A DNA stretch of 64,000 nt, from assembly GCA_015059875.1 (NCBI GenBank), contig SUZQ01000001.1:1-64000 (forward strand), in the 5' to 3' direction. Position 1 is the first letter of the stretch. Each line of letters starts with the position of its first letter. A program made the position numbers and the translations under genes. Below the pieces are notes generated by a model. It saw only the letters and a list, made by a program, of their open reading frames with translations, was not told the DNA's origin and did no database searches. Below, one piece after another: positions 38,663 to 48,172 of this stretch. Source of the DNA: Rikenellaceae bacterium (GTDB taxonomy: Bacteria; Bacteroidota; Bacteroidia; Bacteroidales; Rikenellaceae).

Positions 38663-38848
38663 ATGGCACATCCAAAACACAAAGTCTCGTCAACTCGACG
38701 CGACAAGCGTAGAACTCACTACAAGGCTGTTGTTCCAACAGTCGTAACTTGCTCGAACTGTGGTTCGGCTGTTCTCTATCACCGTGTATGCCCTGAGTGC
38801 GGTTTCTACCGTGGCAAGTTGGCTATCGAGAAGAAGGTAGAGGCATAG
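38663..38848 (+). CDS. rpmF: 50S ribosomal protein L32
   Basis: MAHPKHKVSSTRRDKRRTHYKAVVPTVVTCSNCGSAVLYHRVCPECGFYRGK. Confidence 0.98.
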   Translation: MAHPKHKVSSTRRDKRRTHYKAVVPTVVTCSNCGSAVLYHRVCPECGFYRGKLAIEKKVEA

Positions 38849-38867
38849 TAGGTCTATGCACAAATTA

Positions 38868-38906
38868 CGAAGCCTGCTTGCCGATTAGGTTCGCAGGCTT
38901 TTTTGT
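38868..38906 (+). terminator. Terminator/attenuator between rpmF and plsX
   Basis: aagcctgc ttgccgattaggttc gcaggctttttt. Confidence 0.8.
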
Positions 38907-38928
38907 TATTCGATGAACCTTTTTTAGT

Positions 38929-39897
38929 ATGATTAGAATCGGATTGGATGCAATGGGAGGCGACTTTGCCCCCGAAGTTGCCGTTAAAGGTGCGGTTATG
39001 GCGTACAAACAGCTCAATACGGGCTGTGTTGTCAGCGACTGCCGCATAGTTTTGTATGGCGACGAGGAGCGTATTCGACAACTCCTCGATTTTGAGGGTT
39101 GTCCGCAGGAGGCGTTCGATATAGTGAATACAACGGAGGTCATCGAGATGGGCGACCATCCCGTTCGCGCTTTTCAGCAGAAGCAGGATTCGAGTATCGC
39201 AGTGGGATTTCGACAGTTGGCAGAGGGCAAAATTGATGGTTTTGCGAGTGCTGGCTCGACGGGCGCGATGATGGTTGGCTCAACGCAGATTATTCGCGTT
39301 ATCGAGCGCGTAATCCGCCCAACAATCTCGACTGCAATTCCAACGACTACGGGGCAACCCGTCGTAATACTCGATGTCGGTCTGAATGTCGATTGCAAGC
39401 CCGATATCTTGGAGCAGTACGCCCTCATAGGCTCGATATATGCCGAATCGGTGCTTGGCATAGCCAATCCTCGTGTGGCACTACTTAATATAGGTAGCGA
39501 GTCGAGCAAAGGTAATATGCTTACGAAAACGACCTACGAATTGTTGCAGGTTGGCAGCGAGACGGGGCGTTACAACTTTGTTGGAAATATCGAGGCTTCG
39601 CACATCTTCACTTCGGAGTGCGCCGATGTGGTGGTGTGTGATGGATTTGTGGGCAACTCCGTGCTGAAACTCGCCGAGGGACTATACTCCATAACGGCTC
39701 AAATGGGCTTGACCAATGAGTTTTGGGAGGGGTTGAACTACGAGCATACGGGCGGAACACCCATTCTCGGTATCAATGCTCCAGTGATTATCGGCCACGG
39801 CAAATCCACCGCAAAGGCTATCAAGAATATGATTCTCTCCACAGCGGCAGCAATCCGTGCCAATATCGTCGAGCGATTGCAGGAGGCGTTTCGATAG
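38929..39897 (+). CDS. plsX: Phosphate acyltransferase PlsX
   Basis: MIRIGLDAMGGDFAPEVAVKGAVMA; CDGFVGNSVLKLAEG. Confidence 0.97.
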   Translation: MIRIGLDAMGGDFAPEVAVKGAVMAYKQLNTGCVVSDCRIVLYGDEERIRQLLDFEGCPQEAFDIVNTTEVIEMGDHPVRAFQQKQDSSIAVGFRQLAEGKIDGFASAGSTGAMMVGSTQIIRVIERVIRPTISTAIPTTTGQPVVILDVGLNVDCKPDILEQYALIGSIYAESVLGIANPRVALLNIGSESSKGNMLTKTTYELLQVGSETGRYNFVGNIEASHIFTSECADVVVCDGFVGNSVLKLAEGLYSITAQMGLTNEFWEGLNYEHTGGTPILGINAPVIIGHGKSTAKAIKNMILSTAAAIRANIVERLQEAFR

Positions 39898-39986
39898 AGT
39901 GCAGGGGGGGGGTGACACGCCTTGTCATAAGCCTCGCAATGACACTGCAAATAGACCAACAACACTAAATCATATTAGTTCGTAAC

Positions 39987-40026
39987 AAAATAGTGTGTCC
40001 AAAGTTTTTTTTGGACACACTATTTT
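39987..40026. terminator. Bidirectional terminator between plsX and efp
   Basis: aaaatagtgtgtccaa-agtttttt-ttggacacactatttt perfect 16-bp stem. Confidence 0.9.
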
Positions 40027-40049
40027 GCTAGAAATGGTATACTCCTCTA

Positions 40050-40622
40050 CTACTTGATACGCTCGTAGTACTCGCGAGTGCGGGTATCAACGCGAATCTT
40101 GTCACCTGTATTGATGAACAAAGGCACCTTGATAGTTGCACCAGTGTTTACGGTTGCAGGCTTCAAAGAGTTGGTTGAAGCGGTATCACCCTTGATTCCT
40201 GGCTCGGTGTAGGTAACCTCCATATCAACGATTGGTGGCAACTCTGCAGCCAAAACTACATCCTTGTCGGTGTGGTACATAACCTCAACGATCTGACCAT
40301 CTGCCATAAGGTCGTAGTTGTCGATGAGCGACTTCTCGATGTTTATCTCCTCGAAGGTCTCGGTGTGCATAAAGTGAGCACCGAGGTCATCCTCGTAGGT
40401 GAACTGGTAAGGGCGACGCTCAACGCGCACCTGCTCAATCTTGATACCTACCGACGAGAAGGTATTCTCGAGAACGCGACCATTCTCCAAGTTCTTGAGC
40501 TTTGAACGAACGAAAGCAGGGCCTTTGCCCGGCTTGCAGTGCTGGAAATCGACAACAAGGAAAGTCTTGCCATCCATCTCGATGCACATACCGATTTTGA
40601 TATCAGCAGCTGTAATTGTCAT
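40050..40622 (-). CDS. efp: Elongation factor P
   Basis: IKIGMCIEMDGKTFLVVDFQHCKPGKGPAFVRSKLKNL. Confidence 0.97.
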   Translation of the reverse strand: MTITAADIKIGMCIEMDGKTFLVVDFQHCKPGKGPAFVRSKLKNLENGRVLENTFSSVGIKIEQVRVERRPYQFTYEDDLGAHFMHTETFEEINIEKSLIDNYDLMADGQIVEVMYHTDKDVVLAAELPPIVDMEVTYTEPGIKGDTASTNSLKPATVNTGATIKVPLFINTGDKIRVDTRTREYYERIK

Positions 40623-40831
40623 AATTGTATATTTTTAATTATTAGAAATTTCCGGGTGCAAAAGTAGTAAAAAAAACTGAAAACCAAAACTACACTATCA
40701 ATATAACGGCTTAATATCCTCTATTTGACACAAAATCTGCTATTTAATTAGGTATAACCGTTTATTATTCGTAACTTTGCGGGCTTTTTGGATATGTCGA
40801 TTATTTATACACAAAATAAACTTTTATTTTT

Positions 40832-40981
40832 ATGAAAAACACAACAAAACAGAAGTGGGAGATGGAGTACTCCGCACCCACAGTCGAAGCCTGCTCGGTA
40901 GAGGTCGAGAGGGGTTTCGAGGCATCAGTTAATTCGGGCATCATCGACGATGCAACAACCGACAATTGGGGTAATCTTTAA
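40832..40981 (+). CDS. Small 49-aa peptide upstream of a surface lipoprotein (uncharacterised; absent from ORF track)
   Basis: ATG...TAA: MKNTTKQKWEMEYSAPTVEACSVEVERGFEASVNSGIIDDATTDNWGNL; stop 13 nt before the lipoprotein start; TAACTTTG promoter-like box at 40772-40779. Confidence 0.7.
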   Translation: MKNTTKQKWEMEYSAPTVEACSVEVERGFEASVNSGIIDDATTDNWGNL

Positions 40982-40994
40982 TCTTACTGCAGCT

Positions 40995-43886
40995 ATGAAG
41001 AATTTATTTAAGAAGAGTATGCTTTTTGCTGCAGCAGCAATGGCATTTGTATCGTGCTCAAACGATGCAACTGAAGATGTAATCAACGGCCCAAGCTTTA
41101 AGGTCGAGGTAAATGCTGTAACTACCGATTCGCGTAGTGCATTCGGCGAGTTGAATGGCGACAAGTATCCAACTTTGTGGGAGGGCAACGAGTCGTGGTT
41201 TGTCGGCGTAAACAACGCTTATACAGAGGATGTAAACACAATTACCTTCTCGGAGGACAAGAAGTCGGCAAAGGCGATGGCTGCTTTTTCGAGTGAGCCT
41301 GTGGCAGATAATGGTACATACACTTTGTATGCATTGTCGCCATCAAGTGCGTGGTCATCGTATCATTTTGGCAACGACTACTTGCGTTTTTACATTGCAC
41401 GCAACATTCAGACGCCAACCGCCACTTCGTGCGATCCTGCTTCGCAGGTACTCTTCGCAAAGTCGGAGGCTATGAACAGTGCAAACTCTTTCAACATCGG
41501 CTTTGAGCATTTTTCGGCTTATGCAAAATTCTCGTTCAAGAATGTTGCTGAGGGTGGTGTTGTTAGCAGCGTGACCGTATCGGCTGAGGATGTAAACCTT
41601 GCTGGTCGCTACGCTTATACTCTTTCAACAGGTAAACTTGCTGAGCTTGACCGCTTGGAGAAGAGCATCACTTTGATGACCTCTTCAACTGAGAATTTGT
41701 GGATGGCGGTAGCTCCAGTAGATGTTTCGGGCAAGAAACTTACTTTCACTATCACAACCGATAAGGGCCTTCTTTCGAAGGAGGTTACAATGCCTGCAAC
41801 TGCAAAGTTTGAGTCGGGAAAGGTTGCTACATTCACAGTAGATATGTCGGGTATTGAGTACCCTGCTGTTGCAGGAGAGAATTGGCAGCTTGTTACGGCT
41901 GTTGCTAATGTTACTGCTGGTGAGTATATTGTTGTTGGTCCTCGCACAGACGGTAGCACTGTGGCTTATCTTCCAAGCACAACAATTGGCTCTTCTCCTT
42001 CTCAGAAGGTTATAAATATCCCAGGTCTTGATTTGAACAGCACCGATGTTATTACAACCACACTTGTTCCTGAGGATGCTCGCTTTACCTTTACGGGTAC
42101 AGCCACTGCCATGACTATTACAAATGCAGATGGTAATTATCTCTATACAACCACAGGCAACAATGGTCTTCGTGTTGGCACCACAAAGGGAACATGGGTT
42201 ATTGCAAGCAATCCAAATAGCGCAAAAGCCCTTACCTTGAAGTTCGATAGCACAGGTCGCTATGTAACTATGTACAATGATCAGGATTGGCGTTGCTACA
42301 CCTCAGTTTACGAGAAGTATAATGGCAACACCCAAAATGGTGAGATATACCTCTACAAGAAGGTAACAGGCGACGGTGGCGAGACTCCTGATGTTCCTGC
42401 AACTCCAGTGTTGGAGGTAAACCCTGCAACTGTTGAGGTTGCTGCTGCGGGTGGCAATGCAGAGTTCGGCTACACCGTAACTAACCCTGCTGAGGGCGTT
42501 AGTGTTGTGGCTTCGACTACCGCAAATTGGATTTCGGACTTCAACTATGCAACTGCTGGCAAGGTAACATTTACCGTTGCTGAGAATACCGTTGCTGAGG
42601 CTCGTGAGGCTGTTATTACCCTCGCTTACACTGGCGCAGAGAGCAAGACCGTAACCGTTAAGCAGGCTGCTGCCGAGGTTGGCGGTGGCGAAGGACAAAC
42701 ATGCACTGTTACTTATACTGTGGCAACAACATCGTCTTGCACAACATCGGGAACGGCTCCACAAGGCTCGTCAGCTAGCTACTCGCAAACATACGCTACT
42801 AAAGAGCAGTTAACAGCTGGAAATAGCGCAACCTTTACTCTGAAAGGTTATACTGGAGCAACCATTACGGGTATGGTTCTCAATATGAAATCAAATGCTA
42901 ACAAGGGTGCAGGTAAATTCTCGGTTGTTGCAGGCTCAACCACATTGGCTGCAATTAGCAGTGCAACAAACTTTAATGCTTGGTACGATAACAACTCTTA
43001 CGGAGGCACATTCCGTGATATCAATGTTGTGATGACTAATGATTCGTATGTTGTCGGAAATGGAGAGAATGTTGTGGTAAAATTTGAGGCAACAACTAAC
43101 TCGATCTATATTCATAGTATTACCCTTAAGTACACTCTTGGCGAGACTCCTGATGTTCCTGCAACTCCAGTGTTGGAGGTAAACCCTGCAACTGTTGAGG
43201 TTGCTGCGGCGGGTGGCAATGCAGAGTTCGGCTACACTGTAACAAACCCTGCTGAGGGTGTTAGTGTTATGGCTTCGACTACCGCAAATTGGATTTCGGA
43301 CTTCAACTATGCAACTGCTGGCAAGGTAACATTTACCGTTGCTGAGAATACCGTTGCTGAGGCTCGCGAGGCTGTTATTACCCTCGCTTACAGTGGAGCA
43401 GAGAGCAAGACCGTAACTGTTAAGCAGGCTGCAGCCGAGGTTGGCGGTGGCGACGAGCCAGGCACAAGTGTTGTAGTTCTCAGAGAGGAGTTTGATAATA
43501 CTACTACTGCCGATAGTAGCACAGCTATCAACACATCGAAATTCCCTAATTTCTCAGGTGCGACCTCAAAAGCTTTTACAAGTAAGTATGGAGGCTTGAA
43601 ATTTGGTTCTAGTTCTGCAGCAGGATATATAACATCTAAGTCGCTTGATCTCTCTTCGGCTTTTACAGTGCAGATAGATGCTTGTAAGTATGGTAGTGAT
43701 ACGGGAAATATTGTAGTAACTTGTGGTACTCAATCACAAACTATCCAAAATAGCGAGCTTGGTGCAGCTGGATCGTTCAAGACTTTTACTCTTACATTCG
43801 CAGCTGCTACGGCTACATCTACAGTAAAGATTGCTACATCAAGCAAACGAGCTTACATTGATAATGTAGTTATCACTCGAAATTGA
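40995..43886 (+). CDS. Fimbrillin-like/BACON-domain surface lipoprotein
   Basis: MKNLFKKSMLFAAAAMAFVSCSND lipobox; two BACON-type domains (VLEVNPATVEVAAAGGNAEFGYTVTNPAEG...ITLAY.GAESKTVTVKQAA). Confidence 0.8.
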   Translation: MKNLFKKSMLFAAAAMAFVSCSNDATEDVINGPSFKVEVNAVTTDSRSAFGELNGDKYPTLWEGNESWFVGVNNAYTEDVNTITFSEDKKSAKAMAAFSSEPVADNGTYTLYALSPSSAWSSYHFGNDYLRFYIARNIQTPTATSCDPASQVLFAKSEAMNSANSFNIGFEHFSAYAKFSFKNVAEGGVVSSVTVSAEDVNLAGRYAYTLSTGKLAELDRLEKSITLMTSSTENLWMAVAPVDVSGKKLTFTITTDKGLLSKEVTMPATAKFESGKVATFTVDMSGIEYPAVAGENWQLVTAVANVTAGEYIVVGPRTDGSTVAYLPSTTIGSSPSQKVINIPGLDLNSTDVITTTLVPEDARFTFTGTATAMTITNADGNYLYTTTGNNGLRVGTTKGTWVIASNPNSAKALTLKFDSTGRYVTMYNDQDWRCYTSVYEKYNGNTQNGEIYLYKKVTGDGGETPDVPATPVLEVNPATVEVAAAGGNAEFGYTVTNPAEGVSVVASTTANWISDFNYATAGKVTFTVAENTVAEAREAVITLAYTGAESKTVTVKQAAAEVGGGEGQTCTVTYTVATTSSCTTSGTAPQGSSASYSQTYATKEQLTAGNSATFTLKGYTGATITGMVLNMKSNANKGAGKFSVVAGSTTLAAISSATNFNAWYDNNSYGGTFRDINVVMTNDSYVVGNGENVVVKFEATTNSIYIHSITLKYTLGETPDVPATPVLEVNPATVEVAAAGGNAEFGYTVTNPAEGVSVMASTTANWISDFNYATAGKVTFTVAENTVAEAREAVITLAYSGAESKTVTVKQAAAEVGGGDEPGTSVVVLREEFDNTTTADSSTAINTSKFPNFSGATSKAFTSKYGGLKFGSSSAAGYITSKSLDLSSAFTVQIDACKYGSDTGNIVVTCGTQSQTIQNSELGAAGSFKTFTLTFAAATATSTVKIATSSKRAYIDNVVITRN
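42379..42690 (+). repeat. 312-bp intragenic duplication (BACON domain), copy 1
   Basis: About 302/312 identical to 43140-43451 by hand comparison. Confidence 0.9.
43140..43451 (+). repeat. 312-bp intragenic duplication (BACON domain), copy 2
   Basis: See copy 1. Confidence 0.9.
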
Positions 43887-45011
43887 GACTCGGGTAGTGG
43901 AGAGGGAGGGGGTACTACCCCTCCCACCACAGACCCTACCCCGGGACTAACTAACATATCAGCTTCGCTCAACGGCACTTTGGCGTGGGCAGGTTGCGTG
44001 GTGGAGTCACCGGAGTATATCTCGAATGGCTTGGTTACCTTCCACTTCAACGCCACAAACGGCTCGCACACAACCTCCGCTTCGTACAGCGTCGGCACGA
44101 CACAGACTTACGCGCAGGTGAGCAATGTGCAGCTCAAAGCCGCTACAACATACAAGGTGTACGCCTCGTGTACAGCGACAAACGGCTCGACTGTGACCTC
44201 GCCAAACTACGAGATTACAACCGCAGGTCAGGGTGCTGCGCCAAGCGAAAGCTGGCTTGAGTTGCCTGCAGCGGATAACGGTACGCTCTATCCGAACGCC
44301 ACAGAGTACACGGTTTCGGCAAATGGCGAGCGCAACTACACCATCTACTACGACAAATCGACCTACACCTCGATGTGGGTGGCTTATCCTCTCGAATCGA
44401 GGCACATGGGCGACTTATCACGCCCAAGCTCGTGGTCGTTCAACCCGTTGTTCAGCTCAAGCGATCAGGTTGATTTGTGCAGCTCCTCATACGAAGGCGG
44501 TACATACTCGCGCGGTCACCTTATTCCAAACGCTTCGCGCAACGGTATCGCGCTGATGCAGAAACAGACATTCTATGTGACCAACTCTGTGCCGCAGGTG
44601 CAGACGAGATTCAACGATGGCATCTGGAACTCGTTGGAGCAGGCTTTGCAGGGTATTGCCAAGAGTGAGAAGATATATATCGTAACTGGTGTTGCCTTCG
44701 AGAAGGCAGGCGAGTCGAAAACTATAAAATATATTCAGGCAAAGGACGACACAAAGGATGTGCCTATTCCAAACTACTTCTACAAGGTTGTCTTGAAGGT
44801 TACAACCAACGGAAGTGGCACGGTGACAGCCGCATCGACAATCGGTTTTTGGTTTGAGAATAAGGCTTACACCGACTCCTACACCAACTACTCTGTTTCG
44901 GTGGATCAGATTGAGGCGTGGACAGGTTTCGACTTCTTTGCAAACCTCCCCGACAACATAGAGAACTCGGTGGAGAGCAATTCAAACTGGTCGTCGTTCC
45001 AAAGCTTCTAA
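43887..45011 (+). pseudogene. DNA/RNA non-specific endonuclease (NUC1-like) domain, in frame with the upstream lipoprotein after a single TGA
   Basis: YSRGHLIPNASRN (DRGH-like) motif; frame open from 43887 right after TGA 43884-43886 (DSGSGEGGGTTPPTTDPTPGLTNISASLNG...); no signal peptide or convincing start of its own. Confidence 0.7.
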
Positions 45012-45077
45012 AGAGTAGTTCTGATTGGCTCTTTTTGAGTCGCTCTTCAGTAGCCCGATGGCTCACATAGTGAAATT

Positions 45078-45107
45078 GGGAGTGTCTAACAAGTTTTTAG
45101 ACACTCC
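45078..45107. terminator. Terminator-like hairpin, copy 2 of the repeated hairpin
   Basis: gggagtgtctaa-caagtt-tttagacactccc then aatttt; nearly identical to 35124-35154. Confidence 0.85.
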
Positions 45108-45155
45108 CAATTTTGTTAGAAGTTGTATAACAAGAGGGATTAACGCCGAAATCAC

Positions 45156-47261
45156 CTATTTTAAGTATTTATCCAACCAACCGAAGAACTCTCTGTTCCA
45201 GACTAACGAGTTTTGAGGTTTGAATACCTGATGTGCCTCGTTCTCGAACGAAACCAATCGTGCAGGAATGCCGCGCAATCGAGCCGCTGTAAACGCCTCC
45301 AACGACTGCGTGTATGGGATTCGGTAGTCGCGCTCGCCCGTGATAATCAAGATAGGGGTATCCCACCTATCCACCGCCTTGTGTGGCGAGTTGGCATAAG
45401 AGCGCATAGCGGTCTTGTTATCCTTCTCCCAATATGCGCCTCCGTAGTCGTTGTTTACGAAGAACAGCTCCTCGGTGTGTCCGTACATCGACTCGAAATT
45501 GAAGATTCCGCAGTGGGCAATAAACGCCTTGAAACGCTTCTCGTGGTGTCCTGCGAGGTAGAATGTTGAGTAGCCGCCATACGACGCTCCAACGCAGCCC
45601 AAACGCTCGTTATCGCACCACTTCTCCTTTGCAACATCGTCAATAGCTGCGAGGTAGTCGCGGATATTCTGTCCCGAATAGTCGCCCGAAATCTGATCCA
45701 ACCACTCCTGACCGAACGATGGTACGCCGCGACGATTAGGAGCGACCACAACATAGCCCTGCGCCGCCATCAGCTGGAAGTTCCAGCGATAGCTCCAGAA
45801 CTGCGAAACAACGCTCTGCGGGCCACCCTGACAATAGAGCAGAGTCGGGTACTTTTTGTTTGCGTCAAAATCGGGCGGAAAAATCACCCAAGTGAGCATC
45901 TTTTTGCCATCGGTGGTCTTAACCCATCGCTTCTGCACCTCGCCCATCTTGATATTGTTGTAGACAAAGTCGTTTACGGCGGTAAGCTTTGTCATAGCTC
46001 CATTTGCGAGGTCAAACTCGAAGATTTCGGGAGCCATCGAGATGGTCATCACCGAGCCAACGCACTTGCCACCGCCCAACTCAAACGAGTTGATGTCGTG
46101 GTCGCCCTTCGTGATAACCTCCACATCGCTTAAGCCATCCGCCTTAACGCGACAAATCTGATGTGTCGCCTCGATTGGCGCGATGAAGTAGATTGTTTCA
46201 TCGTCGGCCCACGCCACATTTGTTGCGTGATAGTCGAAATTTGGAGTCAGATATTTCACCTCGCCTGAAGTGAAATCGTAGACCATAAGTCGCTCCTTGT
46301 CCGCCTCGTTACCTGCGCGCTCCTGCGAACGGAAGGCGATCTTCGAGCCGCTTGGCGACCATACGGGATACTTGTCGTAACCCACAAATGGGAGGTGTGC
46401 AACCTCTTTGCATATATTGCGCGTAGTGCCACTCTGAAGGTCGTATACGAAAATGTCCGAGTCTGTCGATACGGCATACTCCGTACCAGTCAGAGGCTTG
46501 CAAGTGTAGGCGAGTTGCTTTCCATCAGGACTCCACGCAATCTCAGCGTGGTCGAAATATGGAGCAAGCGGAGTGTCCCAAGCCGACTTCTCGCCCGTAA
46601 TATCTTTGCCCGTGCCGACACCATTTGCCAACAGATCGGCAACAAAGATGTGGAGGTACTTTCCGCTATCCCAATAGTCCCAATGGCGCACCATCAAGTC
46701 GTCGTAGATGCGAGCCTTCGACTTCGCCATATCGCTGTGAATATCGGCAGAGTTTATATTCTTGGCGTGAACATACTGCGTGTAGTAGATGTGCTGCTCG
46801 TCGGGTGCGATGCCAAAACCCTCGATACCGCCCTCGATATTGGAAATCTGCTTCGGTTGCGAGCCATCCGCCTGCATCTTCCACAACTGCATATCGCCGC
46901 TGCGCGTCGTTGCAAACCAGATATCTGCACCATCGGCACTCCACACGGGCGAAACAGAGGTCGCTTCAAGGTCGGTAAGCTCCACCTCCTCGCCCGTTGC
47001 GAGGTTACGGCTTACGATGATTGTGATGCCACGATTCTCCTCCATATTGTAGCGCGTGAGGGTGTAGAGAAGTGTCGTGCCGTCGGGCGAAAGTGCGTGT
47101 TCACCAATACGCCCCATCTTCCACATAACCTCTGGAGTGAGGCGTGCCGCAGCAATCTCCTCTGCCGTTAGCGCGTTGTCAATTTTGAGAGGCTCAGGGG
47201 CTGTGTTGCACCCCGCAAAGCCCGAAAGTAGTAATGCCATAGCAATAAATAGTTTTTTCAT
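45156..47261 (-). CDS. S9 family prolyl oligopeptidase (DPP/acylaminoacyl peptidase-like), lipoprotein
   Basis: [32 protein letters not shown] (GxSxGG); N-terminal lipobox FAGC; TolB-like propeller. Confidence 0.94.
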   Translation of the reverse strand: MKKLFIAMALLLSGFAGCNTAPEPLKIDNALTAEEIAAARLTPEVMWKMGRIGEHALSPDGTTLLYTLTRYNMEENRGITIIVSRNLATGEEVELTDLEATSVSPVWSADGADIWFATTRSGDMQLWKMQADGSQPKQISNIEGGIEGFGIAPDEQHIYYTQYVHAKNINSADIHSDMAKSKARIYDDLMVRHWDYWDSGKYLHIFVADLLANGVGTGKDITGEKSAWDTPLAPYFDHAEIAWSPDGKQLAYTCKPLTGTEYAVSTDSDIFVYDLQSGTTRNICKEVAHLPFVGYDKYPVWSPSGSKIAFRSQERAGNEADKERLMVYDFTSGEVKYLTPNFDYHATNVAWADDETIYFIAPIEATHQICRVKADGLSDVEVITKGDHDINSFELGGGKCVGSVMTISMAPEIFEFDLANGAMTKLTAVNDFVYNNIKMGEVQKRWVKTTDGKKMLTWVIFPPDFDANKKYPTLLYCQGGPQSVVSQFWSYRWNFQLMAAQGYVVVAPNRRGVPSFGQEWLDQISGDYSGQNIRDYLAAIDDVAKEKWCDNERLGCVGASYGGYSTFYLAGHHEKRFKAFIAHCGIFNFESMYGHTEELFFVNNDYGGAYWEKDNKTAMRSYANSPHKAVDRWDTPILIITGERDYRIPYTQSLEAFTAARLRGIPARLVSFENEAHQVFKPQNSLVWNREFFGWLDKYLK

Positions 47262-47317
47262 ATCCCTATTTTAAGTTAAAATTTCTTATCTTTGTATTGC
47301 TCAAAACGAAAACAGAG

Positions 47318-47917
47318 ATGCGTACCGAGATATATTTTGCACATAAGGTGCTGATACTAACCGACTCCCCCGTAGAGTTCACGGAGTACTATCGTTTGCC
47401 TTCGTCCGAACTTTCAAGGGCGAATGTACTTAAAATTTTCGAAACCACCAATACAATTGTCGTTATAGACTCGATGATTGAGCCATACATAGAACGATTT
47501 GTAAGCGAATTTAAGTATGTAGAGGCGGCGGGCGGATTGGTCGAGAACGAGAAGGGCGAAACGCTGATGATCTACTGCTATCGCCATTGGGATTTGCCGA
47601 AGGGGCATATCGACGAGGGCGAGAGTGCCGAGGTGTGCGCCGTGCGCGAGGTGGCAGAGGAGACGGGGGTTGAGGGCGCAAAAATTGTTCGATTTTTGTG
47701 CAATACACTTCACGCCTATGGCGTTTATGGTGTGTGGGAGTTGAAGCAGACCTCGTGGTATCTACTCTCGGCGACGAGCTGTCCGACAAAACCTCAAAAG
47801 GAGGAGGATATCGCCATCGCCAAGTGGTGCTCGAAGGAGGAGCTTGAGGAGAATCTGCGCTCGACATACCCCACAATACGCAATGTTTTTGCAGCTAAAA
47901 ACGGAAATTTACAATAA
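47318..47917 (+). CDS. NUDIX hydrolase
   Basis: [25 protein letters not shown] Nudix box; TATCTTTG promoter-like box at 47287-47294. Confidence 0.92.
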   Translation: MRTEIYFAHKVLILTDSPVEFTEYYRLPSSELSRANVLKIFETTNTIVVIDSMIEPYIERFVSEFKYVEAAGGLVENEKGETLMIYCYRHWDLPKGHIDEGESAEVCAVREVAEETGVEGAKIVRFLCNTLHAYGVYGVWELKQTSWYLLSATSCPTKPQKEEDIAIAKWCSKEELEENLRSTYPTIRNVFAAKNGNLQ

Positions 47918-47945
47918 TCCTAAGTAGCCAAAAACAAAAAACTAA

Positions 47946-48052
47946 CAGACCCCACCGCCCTATGGGCACCTCCCCTAACTTAGGGGAGGAAATTAAACTA
48001 CAATAAATTGTCCCCCTAAGTTAGGGGGACGAGCAAAGCGGAGGGGGGCTGT
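47946..48052. repeat. Twin-hairpin palindromic intergenic element
   Basis: cctcccctaa-c-ttaggggagg and gtccccctaa-g-ttagggggac within an outer inverted repeat cagaccccaccgc...gcggaggggggctg. Confidence 0.85.
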
Positions 48053-48084
48053 AAAAAAACTAAAAACTTATAACCAAAAAAGCC

Positions 48085-48172
48085 AATGGCCACCGCTGCG
48101 ATTAAGCCGAGTGCAGAGGCTGCTTGCAGACTATGTAGAGGCAGAGCAGTGAAGACTGAAAGTCAATGGCTA
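48085..48172 (+). repeat. 88-bp composite intergenic element, copy 2
   Basis: Gap-free reverse-complement match to 6961-7048. Confidence 0.85.

Noticed and set aside
40950-40994. Extended N-terminus MQQPTIGVIFNLTAA of the BACON lipoprotein
   Set aside because: Overlaps the small peptide ORF and would bury the signal peptide; start at 40995 gives a proper lipobox protein.
43884-43886. Genome-wide TGA reassignment as explanation for the in-frame TGA
   Set aside because: TGA is used as a normal stop elsewhere (21982-21984, and 54419-54421 in rnz), so only local recoding, mutation or error is plausible.
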